Made by a program: the position numbers and the translations under genes | Assembly: GCF_001940455.1 (NCBI RefSeq) | Contig: NZ_MKQR01000002.1 | Coordinates: 155,030 to 219,029 of the forward strand | Reading direction: 5' to 3' | Length of the DNA: 64,000 bases | Source of the DNA: Actinokineospora bangkokensis | Lineage (GTDB): Bacteria; Actinomycetota; Actinomycetes; Mycobacteriales; Pseudonocardiaceae | Shown here: one piece after another, positions 51,455-60,696 of the stretch | How the letters are laid out: each line of letters begins with the position of its first letter | How positions within the stretch are numbered: position 1 is the stretch's first letter | Notes under the pieces: model-generated | What the model saw: only the letters and a program-made list of their open reading frames with translations | Database searches by the model: none | Told to the model about the DNA's origin: nothing

Positions 51455-52327
51455 ATGACGAGGCCTGCGGTGCTCGACGCGGATGAGCTGGGCCTGTTCG
51501 GCCCGGACTCGGTCACCTGGCAGCTGCACGCCGACCCCGCCATGTGGCTCGGCGGCGTCCGCAGCCTCTACTTGCAGTCCCTGCACCCGCTGGCGGTCGC
51601 GGGCGTGGTGCAGAACTCCGACTTCCAGTCCGACCCGCTCGGCCGCCTCGTGCGCACCGCGGACTTCGTCGGCATCAGCACCTACGGCACCGTCGCCCAG
51701 GCGCAGGAGGCCGCTGCCCGAGTCCGCAAGGTGCACCGCACCCTGCGGGCCACCGACGAGGACGGCCGCCCCTTCCGCCTCGACGACCCCGAGCTGCTGC
51801 TGTGGGTGCACTGCGCGGAGGTGTCGTCCTTCCTCACCGCCTGCGGCCGCGCGGGCTACCCGCTGACCGCGGCCCAGGCCGACCGCTACCTCGACGAGCA
51901 GCGCGCCAGCGCCGAACTGGTGGGCCTCGACCCGCGCGAGGTGCCCGGCTCGGTGGAGCAGATGGCCGCCTACTTCCGCCGCGTGCACCCCACCCTGCGC
52001 CGCACCCCCGACAGCGACGTCATCTACGACTTCCTGCACCGCCCGCCGCTCACCGGCTGGCTGGCGCTGGGCGTGCGCGTCTACGAGCCGACGATCTCGC
52101 ACCTGTCCTACTCGCTGCTGCCGCGCTGGGCCAGGGCACTGCACGGCCGGGCGGGCTACCCGGGGCCGCTGGCCACCGGGGCCGCCCGGGCGCTGCGCGC
52201 CGCGGCGCTGGCCATCCTGCCCAGGGTCCGCCGCGACGACTGGGAGGCCCAGCCCGCCTGGGTGGCCGCGGCCCGGCGGCTGGGCGACTGGGCCGTCCCC
52301 TCGCCCGCGCGGCTGCCCCGGCTCTGA
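51455..52327 (+). CDS. MpaB-like oxygenase (DUF2236)
   Basis: A 290-residue protein with the family features YLQSLHPLAVAGVVQNS and VHCAEVSSFLTACGRAGYP, which hold haem/oxygenase-like His residues. DUF2236 proteins include latex-clearing and aflatoxin-type MpaB oxygenases. The substrate is unknown. It is followed by a strong hairpin terminator and the convergent lsr2. Confidence 0.75.
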   Translation: MTRPAVLDADELGLFGPDSVTWQLHADPAMWLGGVRSLYLQSLHPLAVAGVVQNSDFQSDPLGRLVRTADFVGISTYGTVAQAQEAAARVRKVHRTLRATDEDGRPFRLDDPELLLWVHCAEVSSFLTACGRAGYPLTAAQADRYLDEQRASAELVGLDPREVPGSVEQMAAYFRRVHPTLRRTPDSDVIYDFLHRPPLTGWLALGVRVYEPTISHLSYSLLPRWARALHGRAGYPGPLATGAARALRAAALAILPRVRRDDWEAQPAWVAAARRLGDWAVPSPARLPRL

Positions 52328-52338
52328 CCCCCGGCACG

Positions 52339-52378
52339 CGACCGGCGCCCACCCCCGGGCGGGGGCGGGCGCCGGTCG
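52339..52378. terminator. Bidirectional hairpin terminator
   Basis: A 19-bp stem (52339-52357 with 52360-52378, one mismatch) with loop GG, between the MpaB-like gene and lsr2. Confidence 0.8.
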
Positions 52379-52387
52379 GGGGTGCTG

Positions 52388-52735
52388 TCAGCCGCCGTGG
52401 GCTTCCTGGAACTTGATGACCAGGGCCTGCGGGATGCGGCCGCGCTCGGCGATGGTCTCGCCCTGGCTGCGCGCCCACTCGCGGATGGCCTGGTTGTCGG
52501 CCTTCTCGCTGGCGGACGGCGACTTGCGCGCGCCGGGCTGCTTGGTGGCGGCCTTGCGGCCACCGGTGCGCCGGGCGTGGCCGACGTAGGGGGCCAGCGA
52601 GTCGCGCAGCCGGGCCGCGTTGTCACTGGACAGGTCGATGGTGAACTCGACGCCGTCGATGGCGAAGGCCACGGTCTCGTCGGCCTTTCCGCCGTCGAGG
52701 TCGTCGACGAGTTCGACAACGGTCTTCTGCGCCAC
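52388..52735 (-). CDS. lsr2: Lsr2 nucleoid-associated protein
   Basis: A 115-residue Lsr2 homologue with the N-terminal dimerisation domain VVELVDDLDGGKADETVAFA, a flexible basic linker, and a C-terminal DNA-binding domain with IREWARSQGETIAERGRIPQ, including the RGR AT-hook-like motif. It silences AT-rich, often foreign DNA. It starts at GTG 52735 after GGAGGAAACC. This looks like a genuine chromosomal copy. Confidence 0.95.
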   Translation of the reverse strand: MAQKTVVELVDDLDGGKADETVAFAIDGVEFTIDLSSDNAARLRDSLAPYVGHARRTGGRKAATKQPGARKSPSASEKADNQAIREWARSQGETIAERGRIPQALVIKFQEAHGG

Positions 52736-53107
52736 GGTTTCCTCCGCGTGGTGTGGGGCGTTTTCCGCTGGGGCGCCGGGCGCATTCCCCCCGGTGGCGT
52801 CCCGACGTGGGCCCGCTATTGCGGGCGCTCACCCGGAAGCCTATCGGCAGCGCGCCGGTTCGTCCCCACAACCCACCGTGTGTCGTACGGGTATTAATCC
52901 GATCCGGTGTGGTGCTCACCGCCCGCGGCGCAATCCCGCTGGTGGGGCCGGAGCCGGGCCGCCGGGCATCACCGCAGGTCAGGGGCGTTCACAGGGAAAG
53001 CAGGTGGGTGAATTTCGGGGTGTTCCGCCGCAGAGTTCCCCGCTGCCCGGCCCGGCTGTGGCATTTCCGGCCGCCTGGCCCGCCGGAATGCCGGATAGGG
53101 TGGCGCC
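52736..53107. other. Divergent intergenic region between lsr2 and a PLP enzyme
   Basis: 372 bp. It includes the AT-rich TATTAATCC at 52892-52900, possibly a -10 region, and no supported gene. It holds the promoters of both flanking genes. Confidence 0.4.
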
Positions 53108-54115
53108 ATGACGATCGACCTCACACCGTTCCCACGCGTCCCGCTGGGCCATTGGCCCACCCCGCTGGACGAGTGCCCGCGCCTGGGGGCGGAGCTGGGT
53201 GGCATTCGCCCCCTGCTCAAGCGCGACGACGTGGGCGGGGTCGGCGCCGGGGGCAACAAATTGCGCAAACTGGAGTTCCTGCTCGGCCGCGCGCTGGCCG
53301 ACGGGGCCGAGCAGGTGATCACCTTCGGCGCGGTGCAGACCAACCACGGCAGGCAGACCGCGGCCGCCTGCGCCCGCCTCGGCCTGCGCTGCGACCTGGT
53401 CCTGACCAGGAGCGTCCCGATGTCGGGCGCGGCGTACGACGAGTCCGGCAACATCGCGCTCGACCACCTCTACGGCGCCGCGGTGCACCTGTGCGACGGC
53501 CCGGAGGAGACCGCGCAGGTGTACGCGAGCCTGGTCGCCGACGCCGAGCGGGCGGGCCGCACCACCGCCACCTTCCCCGTCGGCGGCTCCAGCGAGACCG
53601 GTGCCCTGGGCTACGTGGCCGCCACCATCGAGCTGTTCACCCAGCTCGACACCCTCGGCACCAGCGCCGACACCCTGCTCGTCCCGGTCGGCAGCGCGGG
53701 CACGGTCGCGGGCGTCGCCCTCGCCGCCGAACTGCTGGGCCGCCGGGTCCGGGTCGAGGCCGCGTGCATCTCCCACACCGCCGCCGAGTCCCGAGCCGAC
53801 ATCGAGCGCATCGCGAGCGCGACCGCCGCCCTGCTGGGCCACCCCGCCCCCACCCTCGACGCCCTCGTCCTCGACGACCGCGCGGTCGGCCCCGCCTACG
53901 GCGTGCCCACCCCGCAGATGTGGGAGGCCCTGCGCCTGTTCGCCCGCACCGAGGGCGTCACCCTCGACCCCGTCTACACCGGCAAGGCGGCCGCCTGCTT
54001 CCTCGACCGCGCCCGCACCGGCGAGTACCGCGAGGGGGAGACGGTCGTGTTCTTCCACACCGGTGGCCTGCCCGGCCTGTTCGCCTACGCCCCGCAGCTC
54101 CTGCAGGCCCTCTGA
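53108..54115 (+). CDS. PLP-dependent D-cysteine desulfhydrase family enzyme
   Basis: A 335-residue fold-type II PLP enzyme of usual length. GNKLRKLEFLLGRAL carries the Schiff-base Lys, FGAVQTNHGRQTAAACARLG the substrate loop, and VPVGSAGTVAGVALAAELL the phosphate loop. YTGKAAACFLDRA and FFHTGGLPGLFAY match DcyD/ACC deaminase C-termini. A shorter paralogue is at 31164-31997. Substrates are unknown. Confidence 0.85.
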   Translation: MTIDLTPFPRVPLGHWPTPLDECPRLGAELGGIRPLLKRDDVGGVGAGGNKLRKLEFLLGRALADGAEQVITFGAVQTNHGRQTAAACARLGLRCDLVLTRSVPMSGAAYDESGNIALDHLYGAAVHLCDGPEETAQVYASLVADAERAGRTTATFPVGGSSETGALGYVAATIELFTQLDTLGTSADTLLVPVGSAGTVAGVALAAELLGRRVRVEAACISHTAAESRADIERIASATAALLGHPAPTLDALVLDDRAVGPAYGVPTPQMWEALRLFARTEGVTLDPVYTGKAAACFLDRARTGEYREGETVVFFHTGGLPGLFAYAPQLLQAL

Positions 54116-54121
54116 GCGGGG

Positions 54122-55435
54122 TCAGCTGCCCGCGTGCAGCTGCAACGCCTTGGTGGCGATGTCCTGGAGCGCGGGGTCCTCTGGAGTGGAGGCCTTGCCG
54201 AGCCACACGGCCTGCACGAGCTTGACGCTGTTGCCCTCCCGGCCGCTGGCGTAGGCGGCGGAGGTGAAGGTCGGCGCGGCCGTGCCGGGCCAGGCGACGC
54301 CCTCGGCGAGCTGGTCGCGGACCCCGCCCGCGCCGGGCCGGTCGGCCACGGCCTTGAGCTCGGCGCCGGTGGTGCTGTTGGTGAAGCGCAGCACCGACAG
54401 CAGCACGGCCGCCTTCGCGCCGTTCTTGCCGGAGGCCTCGTAGCGGGCGCGGATGAGCTTGGCGCAGCCGCTGCCCGCGGCGGTCGTGAGGTAGGCCTGC
54501 ACGTCGCCGTAGGCGTGCGCGGCGCAGTCGGGGGCCTCGGCGCTGCCGCGGGCGGTGAAGCCCACGCCGCCCACGGGGATCGCGGTGCCGCTGGGCTGCG
54601 GGGCCCGGGCGCCGCGGACGTCGTCGTCGGCGGAGCTGATCGCCACGGCGATGCCGGTGACGAGCAGGACCGCCAGCAGCAGCACCGCCGCGATCGGCAG
54701 CCAGCGCACCGACCGCTGCCTGGGCTCGGCCGCCGCCTCGGACCGCCCGGTGGGCAGGTCGACCTTCGGGATGAACGTGGTGCTCGCCGCCGCGACCTCG
54801 CGGGTGACCACGTCGCCGAAGCCCTCGGCCACCAGGTCGGCGTGGTCGACCTGCACGCCCAGCGCGGAGAGCATGCGGCGGGCGTCGGTGGCCGGGCAGG
54901 TGCGGGTGTGGGTGGACAGCTCGCGCGCCGCGGCCAGCAGTGACCGGGGCTCCGGGTGCAGGATCCGCACCCCGCGCACCAGGTCGGCGGAGGGCTGCGC
55001 GACCTGGCCGACGTAGGGCCCCACCGCGACGACGGTGCCCATCGGCAGCGGCTCGGCCCGGGCGGCGTCGAGCGCGTCGGACACCGCGGAGGTGGCGGCG
55101 AGCGCGTCGACCGCGGGGTTCACCGGGCCGTCGGGCCGCACCAGCGGCCACCCGTCGGTCTTCCACTGCCCCGCCAGCGGCGCCTCCAGGCGCATCGCCG
55201 GGTCGGGCAGGTCGATCCCGACCACCACCACGACCGCGCGGGGCAGCAGCAGCACCGCCTCCACCGGGTCCGGGTGGTCCGGCGGCTGGTACCCCAGCAG
55301 CGCGACGCCGCCCGCGATGCCATCGCCCCGCCCCCACGACGCGAGCGCGGCGCGCAGGTCGTCCCCGACCGCGGACGCGGTGCCACCGAGCCGCAAGGTG
55401 CGCACCGCGGGTACCTCCCCAGTCGGGACCGTCAC
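54122..55435 (-). CDS. Unknown single-pass membrane protein
   Basis: A protein of about 437 residues. The first 240 residues are cytoplasmic (VEAVLLLPRAVVVVVGIDLP, TRTCPATDARRMLSALGVQV). One membrane helix (WLPIAAVLLLAVLLVTGIAV) follows, then about 140 extracytoplasmic residues with two Cys-containing stretches (CAAHAYGDVQAYLTTAAGSG). No family recognised. GTG 55435 has no ribosome site, so it may be leaderless; a longer start at 55597 is possible but overlaps likely promoter DNA. Confidence 0.6.
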   Translation of the reverse strand: MTVPTGEVPAVRTLRLGGTASAVGDDLRAALASWGRGDGIAGGVALLGYQPPDHPDPVEAVLLLPRAVVVVVGIDLPDPAMRLEAPLAGQWKTDGWPLVRPDGPVNPAVDALAATSAVSDALDAARAEPLPMGTVVAVGPYVGQVAQPSADLVRGVRILHPEPRSLLAAARELSTHTRTCPATDARRMLSALGVQVDHADLVAEGFGDVVTREVAAASTTFIPKVDLPTGRSEAAAEPRQRSVRWLPIAAVLLLAVLLVTGIAVAISSADDDVRGARAPQPSGTAIPVGGVGFTARGSAEAPDCAAHAYGDVQAYLTTAAGSGCAKLIRARYEASGKNGAKAAVLLSVLRFTNSTTGAELKAVADRPGAGGVRDQLAEGVAWPGTAAPTFTSAAYASGREGNSVKLVQAVWLGKASTPEDPALQDIATKALQLHAGS

Positions 55436-55760
55436 GTGAATACCACTGTCAGTGTGCGACACGGTATCCCGGGTGGCCACCACGCCCACGGGCGGCCCGC
55501 GCCCGCCTCCGGCCACCCGGTCCCGCGACCGCGCGCACCGCACCTCGGGGCCCGCGCCCGGGCGCACCGCGACGGGGTGGTCGCTGGGTGTGCCCACCAG
55601 GGGCGGCGCACTTCACCCGGTGGTCGGCGTCTTTGGTCGTTCGTGTGGCCAAAGTGTTCGGCGGCAGGGCACAATGATCCCGGGTTATCGCAGCGTGATC
55701 ACCGCCGGTCGCGACGGACGTAGGGGAAGACGATCCTCGTCGAGCAGCGGAGGTCAGGCA
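55436..55760. other. Divergent intergenic region
   Basis: 325 bp between the unknown membrane protein and DUF3145. CTTTGG (55630-55635) and CCAAAG (55648-55653) form inverted half-sites 12 bp apart. GGAGG directly precedes GTG 55761. Nothing else recognised. Confidence 0.4.
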
Positions 55761-56264
55761 GTGAGCACCCGTGGCAGCACCCAAGGTGTGGTGTACGTCC
55801 ACTCGTCGCCGTCTGCGGTGTGCCCGCACGTCGAGTGGGCCATTTCGGGCACCCTCGGTGTCCGCGCCGAGCTGCGCTGGACCGCGCAACCCGCGGCCCC
55901 CGGCCAGCTGCGCGCCGAGTGCGCGTGGACCGGCGAGGCGGGCACCGGCGCCAAGCTGTCGGCCGCCCTGCGGGCCTGGCCGATGATCCGCTTCGAGGTC
56001 ACCGAGGACCCCAGCGCGGGCGTGGACGGGGAGCGGTTCTGCTATGCCCCGGCCCTGGGCCTGTGGCGGGCGCGCACCGGCGCGAACGGCGACATCGTCG
56101 TCGGCGAGGACCAGCTGCGCGCGGTGGCGGCCGCGGCCCGCGGCGGGGAGTCCTTCGCCTTCAAGGTCGACGAGCTGCTCGGCGCCTCCTGGGACGAGGC
56201 GCTGGAGCCCTACCGGCGCGCGGGCGACGGCGCCCCCGTCACCTGGCTGCACCGCGTGGGCTGA
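55761..56264 (+). CDS. DUF3145-family protein
   Basis: A 167-residue actinobacterial DUF3145 protein, beginning STRGSTQGVVYVHSSPSAVC with LWRARTGANGDIVVGEDQLR. In Streptomyces DUF3145 is encoded beside the fab genes, as here (about 3 kb away, with two inserted genes). Function unknown. A GGAGG site precedes GTG 55761. Confidence 0.9.
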   Translation: MSTRGSTQGVVYVHSSPSAVCPHVEWAISGTLGVRAELRWTAQPAAPGQLRAECAWTGEAGTGAKLSAALRAWPMIRFEVTEDPSAGVDGERFCYAPALGLWRARTGANGDIVVGEDQLRAVAAAARGGESFAFKVDELLGASWDEALEPYRRAGDGAPVTWLHRVG

Positions 56265-56310
56265 CCAGGCCCGGCGCCGCCCCGCACCCGCCTGTGGCAG
56301 GCTGGTCGCC

Positions 56311-56907
56311 GTGCGCGAGTCGGGGGCGGGGCGGCAGCAGTGGGTGCTGCCGGTGGTGCTGGTCGCGGTGGTCGTCACGGCGGCAGCGGGACTGCTCGCC
56401 CGCGAGCTGTACGGCCCCGACCAGGCCGACACCACCCCCGCGGCCTCGGCCGTGGCCCCCACCGGCGTGTCGCTGCCCCCCTCCGCCCAACCCGGCCCCC
56501 CGGACGTCCGCGGCACCGCCGACGCGGTGGCCCACCCCCTCTACGAACCCGTCCGCCAACTCCTGCAGACCCACTTCGACGCCATCAACGGCCGCAACTA
56601 CGCCCGCTGGGTCACCACCGTGACCGAGGCCAGGGCCCGCACCATGCCGGAGAAGGAGTGGCGCAAGCAGTACGGCACCACCAAGGACGGCTCGGTCGTC
56701 GTCCACCGCATCGAGACCACCGCGGGCGACACCGCCGTGGTCCTGCTGACCTTCGTCAGCACCCAGGACCCCGCCCAGGCCCCACCGGAGCTCCCGGTCG
56801 CCTGCATCCGCTGGAACGTCGTCTACCCCCTCACCCGCGCCGACGACCGCACCTGGCTGCTCGACCTCACCCGCACCGCCGCCACCCCCCAGCACGTCGC
56901 CTGCTGA
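56311..56907 (+). CDS. Membrane-anchored hypothetical protein
   Basis: A 198-residue protein. The N-terminal helix WVLPVVLVAVVVTAAAGLLA anchors it, then a Pro-rich linker leads to an extracytoplasmic alpha/beta domain (HFDAINGRNYARWVTTVTEA) resembling the NTF2/SnoaL-like fold. It is 46 bp after the DUF3145 gene, probably in the same operon. Function unknown. Confidence 0.65.
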   Translation: MRESGAGRQQWVLPVVLVAVVVTAAAGLLARELYGPDQADTTPAASAVAPTGVSLPPSAQPGPPDVRGTADAVAHPLYEPVRQLLQTHFDAINGRNYARWVTTVTEARARTMPEKEWRKQYGTTKDGSVVVHRIETTAGDTAVVLLTFVSTQDPAQAPPELPVACIRWNVVYPLTRADDRTWLLDLTRTAATPQHVAC

Positions 56908-56929
56908 CCCCGGCCACGCCAGGAGGAAC

Positions 56930-56963
56930 TTTCCCCGTTCGTCTATTTTCCCCTTCGGGGAAA
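56930..56963. promoter_or_regulatory. TTTCCCC direct and inverted repeats upstream of the AbiE-like operon
   Basis: TTTCCCC occurs at 56930-56936 and 56947-56953, and its inverse GGGGAAA at 56957-56963. AbiEi antitoxins are known to autoregulate through inverted repeats, so this is a candidate operator. The 3' half forms a small perfect hairpin with loop TTC. Confidence 0.55.
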
Positions 56964-56988
56964 TTGGCGTTGGGAGTAAACTCGGGCC

Positions 56989-58098
56989 ATGTCGGGCACA
57001 CGGCCGGGAGCGCTCCTCGATGCGGCCGCGGAAGAACTCCGCACCGTGCTGGGCGGGGCGTGGGCCGTGGAGGTCCTGCAGCGCTCCGCCTCGGCTGGGA
57101 CCGTGCACGACGCCGTGGTCCGCTTGTCGCCGCGGTCATCGCCCGACTCCCACGCTGACCTCATCCTCGACCTCTTCGACGCCGTCGGCCCGAAGCACAT
57201 CCTGAAGCACACGGTGCGGTTCGCGGCGGCCCTGCGCGCTGCGGGCGGTGGCGGGACGTTGGTGATCGTCGCGCCGTGGTTGAGCCCTCGCACCCGGGAG
57301 TTGCTGGAAGTGGAGGGCATCTCCTACCTCGACCTGACCGGCAACATCCGGTTGTCGGTCCCGGTGCCTGCCGTCCACGTGCGTTGGCAGGGGGCGGACA
57401 AGGCGCCGGAGCACCTGCGCTCGGCCGAGCACACCGTCACCCTCGCGGGTCCCCGGGCCGGGCGGATCGTGCGCGCGCTGGTCGACTTCCCGCCGCCGTT
57501 GCGGCCCTCGGCCATCGCGACCCTGGCTGATGTCAGCCTGCCGTGGGTGTCGAAGGTGCTGTCCAAGTTGGATTCACAGATGTTGGTCGAGCGCGTGGGC
57601 CGGGAGGTCGTGCGCGTTGACTGGCAAGGGCTCCTCCGCGAACGGGCAGGCACCTACGACCTGCTCCGCCACAACCCCGCTGTCGGTTTCGTCGCGCCCG
57701 ACGGTCCGGGGGGAGTTCTCGAGCGGGTGCGGCGAGTCCACGGCCAAGGCCTCATCGCGATCACCGGGCCGTGGGCGGCGCGCAGGATCTCCCCGCTCTC
57801 CAGCGGCGGTCAGCTGATGCTGTACGTCGAGTGCGGACCGCACACCCCGGACGAGTGGGCGACGCGGCTCGGCATGGTGCGCGTCGACGAAGGTGCCGAC
57901 GTCCTGGTGCTGCGGGCGCACGATCAGGTGGTCTTCCGTGAAACACGCGACGTCGAGGGCGTGCCGCATGTGGCATTGCCGCAGTTGGTGCTCGACAGCC
58001 TCGCGGGCCCCGGCCGGATGCCCGCGGACGGTGAAGCGGTGCTGGCCTGGATGGCCGAGAACGAGGCTGTGTGGCGCCGCGGCACCCCGACCGATTGA
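56989..58098 (+). CDS. AbiEi-like antitoxin/transcriptional repressor
   Basis: A 369-residue protein. A winged-helix segment (PSAIATLADVSLPWVSKVLS, LVERVGREVVRVDWQGLL) lies around residues 175-220, between larger domains. The architecture and the partner gene fit AbiEi-like antitoxins of type IV toxin-antitoxin systems, although it is longer than the classical AbiEi. It is preceded by TTTCCCC/GGGGAAA repeats and followed 35 bp later by a nucleotidyltransferase-like gene. Assignment moderate. Confidence 0.6.
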   Translation: MSGTRPGALLDAAAEELRTVLGGAWAVEVLQRSASAGTVHDAVVRLSPRSSPDSHADLILDLFDAVGPKHILKHTVRFAAALRAAGGGGTLVIVAPWLSPRTRELLEVEGISYLDLTGNIRLSVPVPAVHVRWQGADKAPEHLRSAEHTVTLAGPRAGRIVRALVDFPPPLRPSAIATLADVSLPWVSKVLSKLDSQMLVERVGREVVRVDWQGLLRERAGTYDLLRHNPAVGFVAPDGPGGVLERVRRVHGQGLIAITGPWAARRISPLSSGGQLMLYVECGPHTPDEWATRLGMVRVDEGADVLVLRAHDQVVFRETRDVEGVPHVALPQLVLDSLAGPGRMPADGEAVLAWMAENEAVWRRGTPTD

Positions 58099-58133
58099 CG
58101 CGCGACACCTCAGCGCAGACCGGAAGCAGAACG

Positions 58134-58988
58134 ATGTCGAAGGCACCACCCGGCGCAGACCGCGATGAACTGACCACAGCGGCCCGCGGCGTCCTGCTCG
58201 ACGCCCTCTGGGCGCTCGAACCCCACCTCGACCGCCTCACGGTGGTCGGCGGGCAGGCCGTGCACCTGCGCACGAGCCCTGCCCCCTTGCGCTCGGCCGC
58301 GTACACCTCCGATGGTGATCTGCACCTGGACCCCAGGGGGATCGCTGAGCAGCCGCGCATCGAAGAAGCCCTGCGCGCTGCGGGCTTCGCGCGCAAGCAC
58401 GCCGACCTGCCCGGCCTGTGGCAGCGGACCGTGGCCGTGGGCGGTGTCCCGACGAAGGTGGCTGTCGACCTCCTCACCGGGTTCACCCTGGTCCGCGGCG
58501 GGAGGCGCAGCGCGGACATCGAACCGCACGACCGGATGGCGGTGAACCGGGTTCGCGGGCTGGAGACCGCCGCGGTCGACCGGAGCGCCATGGTCATCGG
58601 TTCGCTCGACCCCCGGGATGACCGCGCCGTGACAGTGCACGTCGCCGGGGAGGTGGCCTTGCTGGTGGCCAAGGCCCACAAGATCGGTGACCGGTTGGAG
58701 CAGCGTGCGGCGCGGCCGGACCGGTTGGTGGACAAGGACGCGGGAGACGTCTACCGGATCATGGTCACGGCGGACGCGGGTGCCGTGGCGGCGGCGTTCA
58801 CCGCGCTGCTCGCCCACCCCGTCGTCGGTGAGGTCACCGGGATCGGGCTCCGGCTGCTGCGGCGGCAGTTCGGGGCTCGGGACACCGAAGGCGTGCGGAT
58901 GGCCGTGGCGGCGCTCGCGGGAGACGTCCCCGAGACCAGGGTCCGCGTGGTGATGCCCGCCTTCGTCGCCCGGCTGCCGCGGGTCTGA
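58134..58988 (+). CDS. AbiEii-like nucleotidyltransferase toxin
   Basis: A 284-residue protein. VVGGQAVHLRT and TSDGDLHLDP (T-x-D-x-D, metal-binding carboxylates) match the nucleotidyltransferase motif of AbiEii/MenT-like toxins. KVAVDLLTGF may contribute a third Asp. Such toxins transfer nucleotides to tRNA or other targets. It is cotranscribed with the AbiEi-like gene, and a GC hairpin follows. Confidence 0.65.
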   Translation: MSKAPPGADRDELTTAARGVLLDALWALEPHLDRLTVVGGQAVHLRTSPAPLRSAAYTSDGDLHLDPRGIAEQPRIEEALRAAGFARKHADLPGLWQRTVAVGGVPTKVAVDLLTGFTLVRGGRRSADIEPHDRMAVNRVRGLETAAVDRSAMVIGSLDPRDDRAVTVHVAGEVALLVAKAHKIGDRLEQRAARPDRLVDKDAGDVYRIMVTADAGAVAAAFTALLAHPVVGEVTGIGLRLLRRQFGARDTEGVRMAVAALAGDVPETRVRVVMPAFVARLPRV

Positions 58989-58997
58989 GACGGGAAC

Positions 58998-59021
58998 GGC
59001 CCCGCTCCGGGGAGCGGGGCC
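58998..59021. terminator. Bidirectional hairpin terminator
   Basis: An 11-bp perfect stem, GGCCCCGCTCC and its complement around GG. It separates the AbiE-like operon from convergent fabF. Confidence 0.85.
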
Positions 59022-59038
59022 GGGTGGTGCTGGGCCGG

Positions 59039-60283
59039 TCAGGCGGTGAAGACGAGGGCGACGTTGTGGCCGCCGAAGCCGAAGGAGTCGTTGACGGCGG
59101 CGGTGATCTCGACCTTGCGGGGCTGGCCGGTGACGACGTCGAGGTCCACGCGGGGGTCGAGGTTGTCCAGGTTGCGGGTGGCGGGGATGACGCCGTAGTA
59201 GAGCGACAGGATGGTGATGATGCTCTCGACCGCGCCCGCGCCGCCGACGAGGTGGCCCATGGCGGACTTGGGGGCGGTGAGGACCGGGTGGTCGCCCAGG
59301 GCCTTGTGGATCGCGGCGGCCTCGCCCACGTCGCCGACGACGGTGGAGGTGGCGTGGGCGTTGACGTGGCCGATGTCGGCGGCGGTCAGGCCCGCGGTGC
59401 GCACGGCGTGCTGGATGGCCTTGATCTGGCCCAAGCCCTCGGGGTGGTTGCCGGTGATGTGGTACGCGTCGGAGGTCATTCCGTAGCCGGCCAGCCTGCC
59501 GTAGACGCGGGCGCCGCGGGCGGCGGCGTGGTCGGCGCGCTCGAGCACGAGCACGCCCGCGCCCTCGCCGAGGACGAACCCGTCGCGGTCGGTGTCGAAC
59601 GGGCGCGAGGCCGCGGCCGGGTCGTCGTTGCGGGTGCTCAGGGTGCGCGACTGGCAGAAGCCCGCGACCGTGATCGGGTGCAGGCACGCCTCGGCGCCGC
59701 CCGCCACGACCACGTCCGCGCGGCCGTTCTGGATCATCTGCCAGGCGCTCGCCAGGCCCTCGGCGCCGGAGGCGCACGCGGAGGCGGGCGTGTGCACGCC
59801 CGCCCTGGCGCGCAGCTCGATGCCCACGTGCGCGGCCGGGCCGTTGGGCATCAGCATCGGCACCGTCAGCGGGGAGACCTTGCGCAGGCCCTGCTCCTCC
59901 AGGATGTCGTCCTGGGCGAGCAGGGTCAGCGGTCCGCCGATCCCGGTGCCGATGCTGACCCCGAGGCGGTCCGGGTCCACCGGCTCGTGCTCGTCGGTGG
60001 GCAGCTCGAAGCCCGCGTCCGCCCACGCCTGCCGGGCGGCGATCACCGCGATCTGCTCGCACCGGTCCAGCCGCCGGGCCTGCACGCGCGGCAGGACCTC
60101 GGTCGGCTCGACCGCGAGCGGGGCGGCCAGGTGCGAGGGCAGACCGAAGCGCTCGACCCAGTCCGCCTCGTTGCGGCGGACGCCGTTGCCGCCCGCGAGC
60201 AGGCTGTCCCAGGTGGAGGTCACGTCCCCGCCGAGCGGCGTGGTGGCGCCAAGCCCGGTGATGACGACATCGACGTTGCTCAT
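59039..60283 (-). CDS. fabF: 3-oxoacyl-ACP synthase II
   Basis: A 414-residue elongating ketosynthase of fatty-acid synthesis, with catalytic Cys in TPASACASGAEG. The two His are in NAHATSTVVGD and near PKSAMGHLVGGAGA; NDSFGFGGHNVALVF is the end motif. It condenses malonyl-ACP with acyl-ACP. It is the last gene of the FAS-II operon. ATG 60283 has GAAGGAA upstream. Confidence 0.95.
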   Translation of the reverse strand: MSNVDVVITGLGATTPLGGDVTSTWDSLLAGGNGVRRNEADWVERFGLPSHLAAPLAVEPTEVLPRVQARRLDRCEQIAVIAARQAWADAGFELPTDEHEPVDPDRLGVSIGTGIGGPLTLLAQDDILEEQGLRKVSPLTVPMLMPNGPAAHVGIELRARAGVHTPASACASGAEGLASAWQMIQNGRADVVVAGGAEACLHPITVAGFCQSRTLSTRNDDPAAASRPFDTDRDGFVLGEGAGVLVLERADHAAARGARVYGRLAGYGMTSDAYHITGNHPEGLGQIKAIQHAVRTAGLTAADIGHVNAHATSTVVGDVGEAAAIHKALGDHPVLTAPKSAMGHLVGGAGAVESIITILSLYYGVIPATRNLDNLDPRVDLDVVTGQPRKVEITAAVNDSFGFGGHNVALVFTA

Positions 60284-60376
60284 GGGGGGTTCCTTCACGA
60301 CGGGTGGGTGTGCCTGACCGGGTGCCTTGCGGCACGTGGGGGACCCGGGGTGGTGCTGGTGCTGCGGGGGGGAGCC

Positions 60377-60628
60377 TCAGGCGTTGCTGGAGACGTAGGT
60401 GACCGCGTCGCCGACGGTCTTGAGGTTGGCCAGCTCGTCGTCGGGGATCTTGACGCCGAACCGGTCCTCGGCCTGCACGGCGATCTCCACCATCGACAGC
60501 GAGTCGATGTCCAGGTCGTCCACGAAGGACTTGTCCTCGGTCACGTCGTCCTTGGCAACGCCCGCGACCTCCTCGACGATCTCGGCGAGGCCGTCGAGGA
60601 TGTCCGCGTCGCTGGGCTTGTCCGCCAT
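60377..60628 (-). CDS. acpP: Acyl carrier protein
   Basis: An 83-residue ACP with the phosphopantetheine site DIDSLSMVEIA (Ser in D-S-L). It is acidic, of standard length and fold, and lies between fabH and fabF. It carries the growing acyl chain. Confidence 0.97.
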   Translation of the reverse strand: MADKPSDADILDGLAEIVEEVAGVAKDDVTEDKSFVDDLDIDSLSMVEIAVQAEDRFGVKIPDDELANLKTVGDAVTYVSSNA

Positions 60629-60696
60629 GGGGTTGGGTCCCTTCTCGTAGTTCCACCGGCCGGGCGTGCTGCCCGGCCGGAGCGCGTGGTGCCCGC

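Noticed and set aside
58110..60656. Minus-strand frame of 848 codons across the fab region
   Set aside because: It runs across fabF in another frame and opposite the AbiEii-like gene, and no protein motif is visible.
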